Assembly (NCBI RefSeq): GCF_000718785.1
Contig: NZ_JOCA01000010.1
Location: 62,001-126,000 of the forward strand
Source: Streptomyces sp. NRRL WC-3626
GTDB taxonomy: Bacteria; Actinomycetota; Actinomycetes; Streptomycetales; Streptomycetaceae
Direction of reading: 5' to 3'
Length of the DNA stretch: 64,000 nucleotides
The notes under the pieces are model-generated. The model saw only the letters and a program-made list of their open reading frames with translations. It was not told the DNA's origin and made no database searches. Shown piece after piece: positions 11,028 through 19,492 of this stretch; within the stretch, counting starts at the first letter, position 1; each line of letters opens with the position of its first letter. Both the position numbers and the translations under genes were made by a program.

Positions 11028-11213
11028 ATGGCGAAGAAGGCTCTCATCGCGAAGGCTGCTCGCAAGCCCAAGTTCGGAGTGCGCGGCTACACCCGCTGCC
11101 AGCGCTGCGGTCGTCCGCACTCCGTGTACCGCAAGTTCGGCCTGTGCCGCGTGTGCCTTCGTGAGATGGCTCACCGTGGCGAGCTGCCGGGCGTGACCAA
11201 GAGCTCCTGGTAA
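11028..11213 (+). CDS. rpsN: 30S ribosomal protein S14, zinc-binding type
   Basis: S14 (61 residues) of the short zinc form. Cys24, Cys27, Cys40 and Cys43 form a CxxC-x12-CxxC zinc ribbon. AAGGAGG overlaps the rplE stop region and serves as binding site. Streptomyces also carry zinc-free S14 copies under Zur control elsewhere (family knowledge), so this is the zinc-replete form. Confidence 0.97.
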   Translation: MAKKALIAKAARKPKFGVRGYTRCQRCGRPHSVYRKFGLCRVCLREMAHRGELPGVTKSSW

Positions 11214-11424
11214 TCCGGTAATTCCGGACTCCCAGGGCTCTCGGTAAGCAATGGGGACGGCAGGAGGCCCGCTCCGTATGGCTTAGGCTTGCGGGGTTGG
11301 GCACCTGCCGTGCCTAGACGACTTACTACGCCGTAGGTCCACCGCGCCGCACCCGTCCCGTCTCGGATCGGGGAGAGGGATGGCGCACCAGGAAACCACG
11401 GCGAGAGAGGCCGAAGGCCAATTC

Positions 11425-11823
11425 ATGACCATGACTGATCCGATCGCAGACATGCTCACGCGTCTGCGGAACGCGAACTCGGCGTACCACGACACCGTGG
11501 CGATGCCGCACTCGAAGATCAAGTCGCACATCGCGGAGATCCTCCAGCAGGAGGGCTTCATCACGGGCTGGAAGACCGAGGACGCCGAGGTCGGCAAGAA
11601 CCTCGTCCTCGAGCTGAAGTTCGGCCCGAACCGTGAGCGCTCCATCGCGGGCATCAAGCGGATCTCCAAGCCCGGTCTCCGGGTGTACGCGAAGTCCACC
11701 AACCTGCCGAAGGTGCTGGGCGGCCTCGGCGTGGCGATCATCTCCACGTCGCACGGGCTCCTCACTGGACAGCAGGCCGGCAAGAAGGGCGTGGGTGGGG
11801 AAGTCCTCGCCTACGTCTGGTAG
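11425..11823 (+). CDS. rpsH: 30S ribosomal protein S8
   Basis: S8 (132 residues) binds the central domain of 16S rRNA and is the classic spc repressor in E. coli. It starts [18 protein letters not shown] and ends [10 protein letters not shown] 211-base spacer separates it from rpsN, long for this operon, with no supported ORF in it. An internal promoter there is possible but no clear hexamers stand out. Confidence 0.97.
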   Translation: MTMTDPIADMLTRLRNANSAYHDTVAMPHSKIKSHIAEILQQEGFITGWKTEDAEVGKNLVLELKFGPNRERSIAGIKRISKPGLRVYAKSTNLPKVLGGLGVAIISTSHGLLTGQQAGKKGVGGEVLAYVW

Positions 11824-11847
11824 CGGAAGGGAACGGAGGAAACAGCT

Positions 11848-12387
11848 ATGTCGCGCATCGGCAAGCTCCCCATCGCGGTTCCCGCCGGCGTGGACGTCAC
11901 CATCGACGGCCGTACGGTTTCGGTCAAGGGCCCCAAGGGCTCGCTGACCCACACCGTCGTGGCGCCGATCGAGATCGCCAAGGGTGAGGACGGCGTGCTG
12001 AGCGTCACCCGCCCCAACGACGAGCGTCAGAACAAGGCCCTGCACGGCCTGTCCCGCACGCTGGTGGCGAACATGATCACCGGCGTGACCCAGGGTTACG
12101 TGAAGAAGCTCGAGATCAGCGGTGTCGGTTACCGCGTGCTCGCCAAGGGTTCGAACCTGGAGTTCTCCCTCGGTTACAGCCACTCGATCACGGTGGAGGC
12201 CCCCGAGGGCATCACCTTCAAGGTCGAGAACCCGACGCACTTCTCGGTCGAGGGCATCGACAAGCAGAAGGTCGGCGAGGTTGCGGCGAACATCCGCAAG
12301 CTGCGCAAGCCCGACCCGTACAAGGCCAAGGGTGTCAAGTACGAGGGCGAAGTCATCCGGCGCAAGGTCGGAAAGGCGGGTAAGTAA
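11848..12387 (+). CDS. rplF: 50S ribosomal protein L6
   Basis: L6 (179 residues) has two similar domains near the factor-binding site. [15 protein letters not shown] and the C-terminal [14 protein letters not shown] are diagnostic. AACGGAGGAAA is the binding site. Confidence 0.98.
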   Translation: MSRIGKLPIAVPAGVDVTIDGRTVSVKGPKGSLTHTVVAPIEIAKGEDGVLSVTRPNDERQNKALHGLSRTLVANMITGVTQGYVKKLEISGVGYRVLAKGSNLEFSLGYSHSITVEAPEGITFKVENPTHFSVEGIDKQKVGEVAANIRKLRKPDPYKAKGVKYEGEVIRRKVGKAGK

Positions 12388-12390
12388 GCC

Positions 12391-12774
12391 ATGGCATACG
12401 GGCAGAAGATCCTCAAGGGCGACGCCTACAAGCGTGCTGCTATCAAGCGTCGTCACATCCGGATCCGCAAGAATGTCTCTGGTACCGCCGAGCGTCCCCG
12501 CCTGGTCGTGACCCGTTCCAACCGCCACATCGTGGCGCAGGTGATCGACGACCTGAAGGGTCACACCCTGGCGTCGGCCTCCACTCTGGACGCGTCGGTC
12601 CGTGGTGGCGAGGGCGACAAGTCCTCGCAGGCCAAGCAGGTCGGTGCCCTGGTCGCTGAGCGCGCCAAGGCCGCCGGTGTCGAGGCTGTCGTATTCGACC
12701 GCGGTGGCAACCGGTACGCGGGGCGCATCGCCGCCCTGGCGGACGCCGCCCGCGAAGCCGGACTGAAGTTCTGA
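12391..12774 (+). CDS. rplR: 50S ribosomal protein L18
   Basis: L18 (127 residues) binds 5S rRNA with L5. The N-terminal basic segment [20 protein letters not shown] and the C-terminal [17 protein letters not shown] identify it. It is separated from rplF by 3 bases. Confidence 0.98.
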   Translation: MAYGQKILKGDAYKRAAIKRRHIRIRKNVSGTAERPRLVVTRSNRHIVAQVIDDLKGHTLASASTLDASVRGGEGDKSSQAKQVGALVAERAKAAGVEAVVFDRGGNRYAGRIAALADAAREAGLKF

Positions 12775-12838
12775 GCCGCCCGTCGCGGCAGCGACTTGTG
12801 TTGCTGTGCAGCGCCGGAAACAGAGAGAGGTAATTCCA

Positions 12839-13444
12839 ATGGCTGGACCCCAGCGCCGCGGTGGCGGTGCCGGTGGCGGCGAGCGGCGGGACCGGAAGGG
12901 CCGTGACGGCGGCGCAGCTGCCGCCGAGAAGACCGCGTACGTTGAGCGCGTCGTCGCGATCAACCGCGTCGCCAAGGTTGTGAAGGGTGGTCGTCGCTTC
13001 AGCTTCACCGCGCTGGTCGTGGTGGGCGACGGTGACGGCACCGTGGGTGTCGGATACGGCAAGGCCAAGGAGGTGCCGGCCGCCATCGCCAAGGGTGTTG
13101 AGGAGGCCAAGAAGCACTTCTTCAAGGTCCCCCGCATCCAGGGCACCATCCCGCACCCCATCCAGGGTGAGAAGGCTGCCGGCGTCGTGCTGCTCAAGCC
13201 CGCGTCCCCGGGTACCGGCGTTATCGCCGGTGGTCCGGTGCGTGCCGTGCTCGAGTGCGCCGGTATCCACGACATCCTGTCGAAGTCGCTCGGCTCCGAC
13301 AACCAGATCAACATCGTGCACGCGACCGTGGCGGCCCTCAAGGGCCTGCAGCGTCCCGAGGAGGTCGCGGCCCGCCGCGGTCTGCCGCTCGAGGACGTGG
13401 CCCCCGCGGCTCTTCTCCGCGCACGTGCCGGGGCGGGTGCGTAA
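12839..13444 (+). CDS. rpsE: 30S ribosomal protein S5
   Basis: S5 (201 residues) contributes to decoding fidelity. The dsRBD-like core begins at about residue 36 ([20 protein letters not shown]). The first 30 residues are a Gly/Arg-rich extension typical of actinobacteria. ATG 12839 was chosen after the AGAGAGG site. Confidence 0.97.
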   Translation: MAGPQRRGGGAGGGERRDRKGRDGGAAAAEKTAYVERVVAINRVAKVVKGGRRFSFTALVVVGDGDGTVGVGYGKAKEVPAAIAKGVEEAKKHFFKVPRIQGTIPHPIQGEKAAGVVLLKPASPGTGVIAGGPVRAVLECAGIHDILSKSLGSDNQINIVHATVAALKGLQRPEEVAARRGLPLEDVAPAALLRARAGAGA

Positions 13445-13446
13445 TC

Positions 13447-13629
13447 ATGGCGCAGCTCAAGATTACGCAGGTCAAGTCCTACATCGGCAGCAAGCAGAAC
13501 CACCGTGACACCCTGCGTTCCCTTGGTCTCAAGGGGATCAACACGCAGGTCGTCAAGGAGGACCGCCCCGAGTTCCGCGGCATGGTGCACACCGTCCGCC
13601 ACCTCGTGTCGGTCGAGGAGGTCGACTGA
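13447..13629 (+). CDS. rpmD: 50S ribosomal protein L30
   Basis: L30 (60 residues), a small large-subunit protein. It begins [19 protein letters not shown], with the [12 protein letters not shown] motif. It lies 2 bases after rpsE and 2 before rplO. Confidence 0.97.
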   Translation: MAQLKITQVKSYIGSKQNHRDTLRSLGLKGINTQVVKEDRPEFRGMVHTVRHLVSVEEVD

Positions 13630-13631
13630 TC

Positions 13632-14087
13632 ATGGCGGAAAACAACCCGCTCAAGATCCACAACCTCCGTCCCGCCCCCGGCGCCAAGACCGCGAAGACC
13701 CGTGTCGGTCGTGGTGAGGCGTCGAAGGGTAAGACGGCCGGTCGTGGTACGAAGGGCACCAAGGCCCGTTACCAGGTTCCGGAGCGCTTCGAGGGTGGCC
13801 AGATGCCCCTCCACATGCGTCTCCCGAAGCTCAAGGGCTTCAAGAACCCGTTCAAGACCGAGTTCCAGGTCGTGAACCTGGAGAAGCTCGCCTCCCTCTA
13901 CCCCGAGGGTGGAGAGGTCACGGTCGAGGACCTGGTCGCCAAGGGCGCCGTGCGCAAGAACAGCCTCGTCAAGGTCCTGGGCCAGGGCGAGATCTCCGTG
14001 GCGCTGCAGGTGACGGTCGACGCCGTCTCCGGCTCCGCCAAGGAGAAGATCACCGCCGCCGGCGGTACCGTCACCGAGCTCGTCTGA
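13632..14087 (+). CDS. rplO: 50S ribosomal protein L15
   Basis: L15 (151 residues), a late assembly protein. The Gly/Lys-rich segment [19 protein letters not shown] and the [18 protein letters not shown] motif are diagnostic. It is the last ribosomal gene before secY and is followed by a strong hairpin. Confidence 0.98.
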   Translation: MAENNPLKIHNLRPAPGAKTAKTRVGRGEASKGKTAGRGTKGTKARYQVPERFEGGQMPLHMRLPKLKGFKNPFKTEFQVVNLEKLASLYPEGGEVTVEDLVAKGAVRKNSLVKVLGQGEISVALQVTVDAVSGSAKEKITAAGGTVTELV

Positions 14088-14120
14088 CTTCTTCAGGTGT
14101 CTCGATGACGTAGAGCGATC

Positions 14121-14160
14121 CCGACCGGGGATACCCCACAAAAGGGGTATCCCCGGTTGG
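14121..14160 (+). terminator. Strong hairpin between rplO and secY
   Basis: A stem of about 17 bp (14121-14137 with 14144-14160) encloses an ACAAAA loop; the inner 13 bp are perfect. TCGTT follows rather than a long T-run, so it may be a terminator or an attenuator that lowers readthrough into secY. Confidence 0.65.
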
Positions 14161-14247
14161 TCGTTCCTAGGGTGGCAGTGTCGCCGGTAAGGTGGCCTGG
14201 CTGCCCATGTACCTCGGGTGCCTCATACGGGGCACTCAGGGCGGCAG

Positions 14248-14275
14248 TTGACCGTTACGTATTCGTCCTTAGTCG
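14248..14275 (+). promoter_or_regulatory. Candidate secY promoter
   Basis: TTGACC (14248-14253) and TAGTCG (14270-14275) are separated by 16 bases, downstream of the hairpin and 55 bases before secY. This would give secY-adk an independent transcript. Confidence 0.4.
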
Positions 14276-14330
14276 GAATCTCAAAACCGTCACCCTTGAC
14301 GCAGTCGCGCGGGGGGTCGCAGGAGGCACC

Positions 14331-15644
14331 GTGCTCACCGCGTTCGCCCGGGCGTTCAAGACGCCCGACCTGCGCAAGAAGCTGCTCTTCACGCTCGGCA
14401 TCATCGTGGTGTACCGGGTCGGTACGCACATCCCGATCCCGGGCGTCGACTACCGGAACGTCCAAATCTGCCTCGATCAGGCCGAGGCGAACCAGGGCCT
14501 GTTCGGTCTGGTGAACATGTTCAGCGGCGGCGCGCTGCTCCAGATCACGATCTTCGCGCTGGGCATCATGCCGTACATCACGGCGAGCATCATCCTGCAG
14601 CTGCTGACCGTCGTGATCCCGCGCCTGGAAGCCCTGAAGAAGGAGGGCCAGGCCGGTACGGCGAAGATCACGCAGTACACCCGTTATCTGACGGTGGCAC
14701 TGGCCATCCTGCAGGGCACCGGCCTGGTGGCCACCGCCCGCAGCGGCTCCCTCTTCCAGGGCTGCTCGGTGGGTGGTCAGATCGTCCCGGACCGGTCGAT
14801 GTTCGTGACCATCACCATGGTCATCACCATGACCGCCGGTACGGCCGTCGTCATGTGGCTCGGTGAGCTGATCACCGACCGCGGCATCGGCAACGGCATG
14901 TCGATCCTGATGTTCATCTCGATCGCCGCGACCTTCCCCTCCGCCCTGTGGGCGATCAAGGAGCAGGGCACCCTGGCGGACGGCTGGATCGAGTTCGGCA
15001 CCGTCATGATCGTCGGGTTCGTGATGGTCGGCCTGGTCGTCTTCGTCGAGCAGGCCCAGCGCCGGATTCCGGTGCAGTACGCGAAGCGCATGATCGGCCG
15101 CCGTTCCTACGGCGGTACGTCCACCTACATCCCGCTCAAGGTGAACCAGGCGGGTGTCATCCCCGTCATCTTCGCCTCGTCGCTGCTTTACATTCCGGCG
15201 CTGATCGTCCAGTTCTCCAGTTCGACGGCCGGTTGGGCCACCTGGATCCAGAAGAACCTCGCCGACACGGGCGCGACACCGCACATCATCCTGTACTTCT
15301 TCCTCATCGTGTTCTTCGCATTCTTCTATGTGGCGATCACCTTCAACCCCGAAGAAGTCGCCGACAACATGAAGAAGTATGGTGGCTTCATCCCGGGCAT
15401 CCGGGCTGGCCGACCGACCGCTGAGTACCTCAGCTACGTACTCAACCGGATCACCTGGCCGGGTTCGCTGTACTTGGGTCTGATCTCTCTCGTGCCGACA
15501 ATGGCGTTGGCTGGTTTCGGGGCAAACCAGAACTTCCCGTTCGGCGGGACCAGCATCCTGATCATCGTGGGTGTCGGTCTCGAGACGGTGAGGCAGATCG
15601 AGAGCCAGCTCCAGCAGCGCAATTACGAAGGGTTCCTCCGCTGA
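14331..15644 (+). CDS. secY: Sec translocon channel subunit SecY
   Basis: Integral membrane protein of 437 residues that forms the Sec channel with SecE and SecG. About ten hydrophobic segments are visible, starting with LLFTLGIIVVYRV. The cytoplasmic loop before TM7 (QAQRRIPVQYAKRMIGRR) and the plug region after TM1 are conserved. GTG 14331 was chosen because AGGAGG lies 5-10 bases before it; the open frame continues upstream but without coding character. The stop overlaps adk. Confidence 0.97.
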   Translation: MLTAFARAFKTPDLRKKLLFTLGIIVVYRVGTHIPIPGVDYRNVQICLDQAEANQGLFGLVNMFSGGALLQITIFALGIMPYITASIILQLLTVVIPRLEALKKEGQAGTAKITQYTRYLTVALAILQGTGLVATARSGSLFQGCSVGGQIVPDRSMFVTITMVITMTAGTAVVMWLGELITDRGIGNGMSILMFISIAATFPSALWAIKEQGTLADGWIEFGTVMIVGFVMVGLVVFVEQAQRRIPVQYAKRMIGRRSYGGTSTYIPLKVNQAGVIPVIFASSLLYIPALIVQFSSSTAGWATWIQKNLADTGATPHIILYFFLIVFFAFFYVAITFNPEEVADNMKKYGGFIPGIRAGRPTAEYLSYVLNRITWPGSLYLGLISLVPTMALAGFGANQNFPFGGTSILIIVGVGLETVRQIESQLQQRNYEGFLR

Positions 15645-16294
15645 TGCGAATCGTCCTCGTCGGACCGCCGGGTGCCGGTAAAGGTACGCAGGCGACCCGC
15701 CTTGCCGAGAAATTGCGCATCCCGCACATCTCCACGGGTGACCTGTTCCGCGCCAACATCAGCCGGCAGACCGAGCTGGGGAAGCTCGCGAAGTCCTACA
15801 TGGACGCGGGCAATCTGGTCCCCGACGAGGTCACGATCGCCATGGCCAAGGACCGCATGGAGCAGTCCGACGCCGAGGGCGGTTTCCTGCTGGACGGCTT
15901 CCCGCGCAATGTGTCGCAGGCCGGCGCGCTGGACGAGCTGCTGCAGACCGAGGGCATCAAGCTGGACGCGGTGCTCGATCTGGAAGCGCCCGAGGACGAG
16001 GTAGTCAAGCGGATCGCCGGGCGGCGGGTCTGCCGCAAGGATTCCGCGCATGTGTTCCATGTGACGTACAGCCCGCCGAAGCAGGAGGGTGTCTGCGACG
16101 TCTGTGGTGGTGAGCTGTACCAGCGGGACGACGACTCGGAGTCGACGGTGCGGACGCGGCTGGAGGTCTACCACACGCAGACCGAGCCGATCATCGACTA
16201 CTACCGGGCGCAGGGGCTGGTTGTCACCATCTCGGCGATGGGGCCGGTCGATGAGGTCACCGCGCGGGCGCTGGAGGCGTTGAGCGGTAAGTAG
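15644..16294 (+). CDS. adk: Adenylate kinase
   Basis: Catalyses ATP + AMP = 2 ADP; 216 residues, long form with a LID. The P-loop GPPGAGKGTQ is at residues 7-16, and DGFPRN and the RIAGRR motif follow. The LID carries Cys at the first position (RRVCRKD) and CDVC later, so three Cys rather than the usual four, and one extra residue compared with the Bacillus LID. A zinc site with Asp or His as fourth ligand is possible. It is coupled to secY by a one-base overlap. Confidence 0.96.
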   Translation: MRIVLVGPPGAGKGTQATRLAEKLRIPHISTGDLFRANISRQTELGKLAKSYMDAGNLVPDEVTIAMAKDRMEQSDAEGGFLLDGFPRNVSQAGALDELLQTEGIKLDAVLDLEAPEDEVVKRIAGRRVCRKDSAHVFHVTYSPPKQEGVCDVCGGELYQRDDDSESTVRTRLEVYHTQTEPIIDYYRAQGLVVTISAMGPVDEVTARALEALSGK

Positions 16295-16375
16295 TTTCTT
16301 GTACGTCGGTGACGGCCGCGGTTCCTTTGTGTAAGGGGCCGCGGCTGTTGCTTGTGGCGGGGGTGGGTTGCGCTG

Positions 16376-16412
16376 CCCGGCGCTTGCGGGGTGCCGTCGC
16401 GCCCACCCGTGC
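16376..16412. repeat. 37-base direct repeat, copy 1
   Basis: Identical to 16467-16503 at a 91-base offset. It starts CCCGGCGCTTGCGGGG and ends CACCCGTGC. Confidence 0.85.
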
Positions 16413-16466
16413 GGTGGGGTTGGGCAGGTGCCCGGTGTTGGTGTGGAGCGGGGGGTGTTCGCGCGG

Positions 16467-16503
16467 CCCGGCGCTTGCGGGGTGCCGTCGCGCCCACCCG
16501 TGC
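16467..16503. repeat. 37-base direct repeat, copy 2
   Basis: Exact second copy of 16376-16412. Confidence 0.85.
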
Positions 16504-16517
16504 CGCCCCAGCGGCAC

Positions 16518-16546
16518 GACTGCCCGCGGAGGGCGGGGGTCGGCCG
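16518..16546. repeat. 29-base direct repeat, copy 1
   Basis: Identical to 16580-16608 at a 62-base offset. It starts GACTGCCCGCGGAGGGCGGG, whose GCCCGC/GCGGGC-like halves can fold. Confidence 0.85.
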
Positions 16547-16579
16547 CCGTGGCGGCCCAGCGGCGCTCTCGGGTGGTAT

Positions 16580-16608
16580 GACTGCCCGCGGAGGGCGGGG
16601 GTCGGCCG
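16580..16608. repeat. 29-base direct repeat, copy 2
   Basis: Exact second copy of 16518-16546. A diverged third relative (TGTCCTTGGAGGGCGGG) follows near 16630-16647. Confidence 0.85.
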
Positions 16609-16722
16609 TCGTGCGGCTCGGCGGCGGGATTGTCCTTGGAGGGCGGGGCCCGCCGTGCCGACCTGGCGCAGTTATTGTGGTAGGCGTTCGTTACTCCCTG
16701 GTCCAGGAAGGCCGTCGTCCCC

Positions 16723-17559
16723 ATGGTGCAGATCAAGAGCCCTGAGCAGATCGCCAAGATGCGTGAGGCAGGGTTGGTCGTCGCCGCCATTCACGCGGCC
16801 ACCCGTGAGGCCGCCGTGCCCGGGGCCACCACGAAGGATCTCGACCAGGTCGCCCGCAAGGTGCTCGCGGAGCACGACGCCAAGCCGAACTTCCTCGGCT
16901 ACGGCGGTTTCCCCGCGACGATCTGCACCTCGGTGAACGAGGTCGTCGTCCACGGCATCCCCTCCGACGGCGTCGTCCTCAAGGACGGCGACATCATCTC
17001 CATCGACTGCGGCGCGATCATCGACGGCTGGCACGGCGACGCCGCGTACACCGCGTTCGTCGGCTCCGGGCACTCTCCCGAGCTGGTCGAGCTGTCCCGG
17101 GTGACCGAGGAGTCGATGTGGGCCGGCATCGCGGCCATGAAGCAGGGCAACCGGCTCGTCGACATCTCCCGCGCCGTCGAGACGTACATCCGCCGCCAGC
17201 CGAAGCCGGGCGGCGGTAAGTACGGGATCGTCGAGGACTACGGCGGCCACGGCATCGGCACCGAGATGCACATGGACCCGCACCTGCTGAACTACGTCGA
17301 CCGCAAGCGCGGCAAGGGCCCCAAGCTGGTCCCGGGCTTCTGCCTGGCCATCGAGCCGATGGTGTCCCTGGGCACCCCGAAGACCGAGGTCCTCTCCGAC
17401 GACTGGACCGTCATCACCACCGACGGCACCTGGTCCTCCCACTGGGAACACTCCGTCGCCCTCACCGCCGAGGGCCCCCTGGTCCTCACCGCCCCCGACG
17501 GCGGCAAGGCGAAGCTCGCGGAGCTGGGTATCACGGCGGCTCCGGATCCGCTGGGCTGA
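16723..17559 (+). CDS. map: Type I methionine aminopeptidase
   Basis: Removes N-terminal Met from new proteins; 278 residues. The metal ligands of the pita-bread fold are visible: Asp in SIDCGAIIDGWHGDA, His in GGHGIGTEMH, and Glu in CLAIEPMV and the HWEHSVAL region. AGGAAGG precedes the ATG. Map beside infA in the spc-alpha cluster is standard. The last 20 codons plus the following 35 bases are duplicated downstream at 17655-17751, in the same frame. Confidence 0.96.
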   Translation: MVQIKSPEQIAKMREAGLVVAAIHAATREAAVPGATTKDLDQVARKVLAEHDAKPNFLGYGGFPATICTSVNEVVVHGIPSDGVVLKDGDIISIDCGAIIDGWHGDAAYTAFVGSGHSPELVELSRVTEESMWAGIAAMKQGNRLVDISRAVETYIRRQPKPGGGKYGIVEDYGGHGIGTEMHMDPHLLNYVDRKRGKGPKLVPGFCLAIEPMVSLGTPKTEVLSDDWTVITTDGTWSSHWEHSVALTAEGPLVLTAPDGGKAKLAELGITAAPDPLG

Positions 17560-17594
17560 CGGCCGGGCCCGTCGGCCGGAGGCCGGCGCAGCGG
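17499..17594 (+). repeat. 3' end of map, copy 1 of a duplicated segment
   Basis: Covers the last 20 codons of map (GGKAKLAELGITAAPDPLG), its TGA and about 35 downstream bases. The matching copy lies 156 bases on, at 17655-17751. The 61 coding bases differ at only two positions. Confidence 0.9.
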
Positions 17595-17654
17595 CTCGAA
17601 GCCTGTGAGGCGCCCCGGGCGCCGAGCCCGCGAGAGCGGCGTCAGGGATCGGGT

Positions 17655-17751
17655 CGGCGGCAAGGCGAAGCTCGCGGAGCTGGGCATCGCGGCGGCTCCG
17701 GATCCGCTGGGCTGACGGGCCGGGCCCGTCGGGCGGAGGCAGGCGCGGCGA
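17655..17751 (+). repeat. Detached second copy of the map 3' end
   Basis: Repeats the final map codons with one residue change (GIAAAPDPLG for GITAAPDPLG), including the stop at 17713-17715, followed by about 36 bases of matching flank with one inserted base. It has no start codon of its own and is not a gene. Confidence 0.85.
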
Positions 17752-17794
17752 TCCGGTTGGTTAAGGATCTCGAGGGTGGGGCAGGATTTCTCGA

Positions 17795-17824
17795 TTCGTG
17801 TTTCCGGGGGCCCTGACGTAGACT
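17795..17824 (+). promoter_or_regulatory. Candidate infA promoter
   Basis: TTCGTG (17795-17800) and TAGACT (17819-17824) are spaced by 18 bases, about 90 bases before infA. The -35 match is weak. Confidence 0.35.
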
Positions 17825-17916
17825 GACTCGTCGGCTCTTGTGCACCCGCATGTCTGCATGTATGACTCACGGTGCACGCCAGAGTCGATCAAGGTAGTCG
17901 ATTCGAAGGGCGAAGC

Positions 17917-18138
17917 GTGGCCAAGAAGCAAGGTGCCATCGAGATCGAGGGCACTGTCGTCGAGTCTCTTCCGAACGCCATGTTCAAGGTCGAGCTCCAG
18001 AACGGCCACCAGGTCCTGGCACACATCAGCGGCAAGATGCGCATGCACTACATCCGTATCCTCCCTGACGACCGGGTCGTGGTGGAGCTGTCTCCGTACG
18101 ACCTGACGCGTGGCCGGATCGTCTACCGGTACAAGTAG
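17917..18138 (+). CDS. infA: Translation initiation factor IF-1
   Basis: IF-1 (73 residues), an OB-fold protein that blocks the A site during initiation. [16 protein letters not shown] and [13 protein letters not shown] are diagnostic. GTG start after GAAGGG. It heads the alpha block. A short GC hairpin (18151-18166) separates it from rpmJ. Confidence 0.97.
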   Translation: MAKKQGAIEIEGTVVESLPNAMFKVELQNGHQVLAHISGKMRMHYIRILPDDRVVVELSPYDLTRGRIVYRYK

Positions 18139-18197
18139 ATCTTGCCCCCACCCCGGCCCGCCGGGGCGATGGCACTGACCCGGAGAACCTCACACCC

Positions 18198-18311
18198 ATG
18201 AAGGTCAAGCCGAGCGTCAAGAAGATCTGCGACAAGTGCAGGGTGATCCGCCGTCACGGCCGGGTCATGGTCATCTGCGAGAACCCGCGCCACAAGCAGC
18301 GCCAGGGCTGA
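18198..18311 (+). CDS. rpmJ: 50S ribosomal protein L36, zinc type
   Basis: L36 (37 residues), among the smallest ribosomal proteins. [20 protein letters not shown] contains Cys11 and Cys14, with Cys27 and His32 completing a zinc site, so this is the C+ form. Streptomyces usually have a second zinc-free L36 elsewhere (family knowledge). It is 59 bases after infA and 194 before rpsM. Confidence 0.96.
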   Translation: MKVKPSVKKICDKCRVIRRHGRVMVICENPRHKQRQG

Positions 18312-18505
18312 CCGCAGCACGATCGACCCTCTGCGACTTTCCGCAGAACTTCGCGCGACGCGAGTAACACACGTTCATACGCAGGTCCCGAGCCGAACCG
18401 GCTCGACACCCCCGGCTCGGAGGCCGGGGACCCGGTCCGTACCTGGTACGGCGGACTGGGATCCGGTCCTGTGGAAGACCTCCGACAATCAACTGGAGCC
18501 ATTGA

Positions 18506-18886
18506 ATGGCACGCGTTTCCGGTGTTGACATTCCGCGCGAAAAGCGCGTGGAGATCGCCCTCACCTACGTGTTCGGCATCGGCCGGACCCTTTCGCAGCA
18601 GACGCTGGCCGCCACCGGCATCGACCCGAACACCCGCGTTCGCGACCTCTCCGAGGAGCAGCTCGTCGCGATCCGTGAGTTCGTGGACAGCAACATCAAG
18701 ACCGAGGGTGACCTCCGTCGCGAGATCCAGGCCGACATCCGCCGCAAGGTCGAGATCGGTACCTACCAGGGTCTCCGTCACCGTCGCGGTCTGCCCGTCC
18801 GCGGTCAGCGCACCAGCACCAACGCGCGTACCCGCAAGGGCCCGCGTCGCGCCATCGCCGGCAAGAAGAAGCCGGGCAAGAAGTAG
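18506..18886 (+). CDS. rpsM: 30S ribosomal protein S13
   Basis: S13 (126 residues) contacts the P-site tRNA and S19. The H2TH-like region [18 protein letters not shown] and the basic C-terminal [17 protein letters not shown] are diagnostic. CAACTGGAGCC is the binding site. Confidence 0.97.
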   Translation: MARVSGVDIPREKRVEIALTYVFGIGRTLSQQTLAATGIDPNTRVRDLSEEQLVAIREFVDSNIKTEGDLRREIQADIRRKVEIGTYQGLRHRRGLPVRGQRTSTNARTRKGPRRAIAGKKKPGKK

Positions 18887-18953
18887 TCCACAGCGGACTT
18901 CGCCGTCCAGCGGTCTTCGCTGTAGGACCGACCACCTCCCGTAGGAGTAACAG

Positions 18954-19358
18954 ATGCCCCCCAAGGGTCGTCAGGGCGCTGCCAAGAAGGTGCGCCGCAA
19001 GGAAAAGAAGAACGTCGCTCACGGCCACGCGCACATCAAGAGCACGTTCAACAACACCATCGTGTCGATCACGGACCCGTCCGGCAACGTGATCTCCTGG
19101 GCCTCCGCCGGCCACGTCGGCTTCAAGGGCTCCCGGAAGTCCACGCCGTTCGCCGCGCAGATGGCCGCCGAGTCGGCTGCCCGCCGCGCCCAGGAGCACG
19201 GCATGCGCAAGGTCGACGTGTTCGTCAAGGGCCCGGGCTCCGGTCGTGAGACCGCGATCCGCTCCCTGCAGGCCACGGGCCTCGAGGTCGGCTCCATCCA
19301 GGACGTCACCCCGACCCCGCACAACGGTTGCCGCCCCCCGAAGCGCCGTCGCGTCTGA
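18954..19358 (+). CDS. rpsK: 30S ribosomal protein S11
   Basis: S11 (134 residues) on the small-subunit platform. [20 protein letters not shown] and the C-terminal [16 protein letters not shown] are diagnostic. rpsD does not follow, unlike many bacteria including mycobacteria; rpoA comes next after 134 bases. Confidence 0.97.
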   Translation: MPPKGRQGAAKKVRRKEKKNVAHGHAHIKSTFNNTIVSITDPSGNVISWASAGHVGFKGSRKSTPFAAQMAAESAARRAQEHGMRKVDVFVKGPGSGRETAIRSLQATGLEVGSIQDVTPTPHNGCRPPKRRRV

Positions 19359-19397
19359 TCTCGCTTCACTCGCTTCACTCGCTTCATCCGGGTTTTC

Positions 19398-19429
19398 GGG
19401 CGGTACGACTCCTTCGGGTCGTATCGCCC
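19398..19429 (+). promoter_or_regulatory. Hairpin in the rpsK-rpoA spacer
   Basis: A 12-bp stem with one G-U pair (19398-19409 with 19418-19429) follows three tandem TCGCTTCAY units near 19361-19387. No T-run follows, so attenuation or processing is as likely as termination. A weak TTGCAG/TAGCGG promoter-like pair (19 bases apart) lies just downstream. Confidence 0.45.
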
Positions 19430-19492
19430 GTACCCTTGCAGTACCAAGTCGGGCGTCAAATAGCGGGCGCCCCTGACTGAAGGATCACCAAC

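Larger units (their letters stand above)
16295..16722. other. adk-map spacer rich in direct repeats
   Basis: 428 bases with no supported gene. It holds a 37-base repeat present twice and a 29-base repeat present twice (listed separately), plus a degenerate third relative near 16626-16650. Frames here stay open only because of GC content and show no homology to known proteins. The map ribosome binding site lies near 16704-16712. Confidence 0.7.
17560..17916. other. map-infA spacer
   Basis: 357 bases without a supported gene. The first part is the tail of the map duplication and its second copy. The second part holds a possible infA promoter. The map frame stays open through 51 more codons from the map stop to the second-copy stop at 17713-17715. 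Confidence 0.7.

Noticed and set aside
11326..13602. A 758-codon minus-strand frame opposite rpsH to rpmD
   Set aside because: It lies antisense to six ribosomal protein genes and has no homology-like character.
14157..14330. N-terminal extension of SecY in the same frame
   Set aside because: The region holds a hairpin and a promoter-like sequence and lacks coding character. The GTG at 14331 has an AGGAGG site and gives the usual length.
16352..16936. Open frames in the adk-map spacer
   Set aside because: They consist of Arg/Ala/Gly-rich translations of direct repeats and run over the map start.
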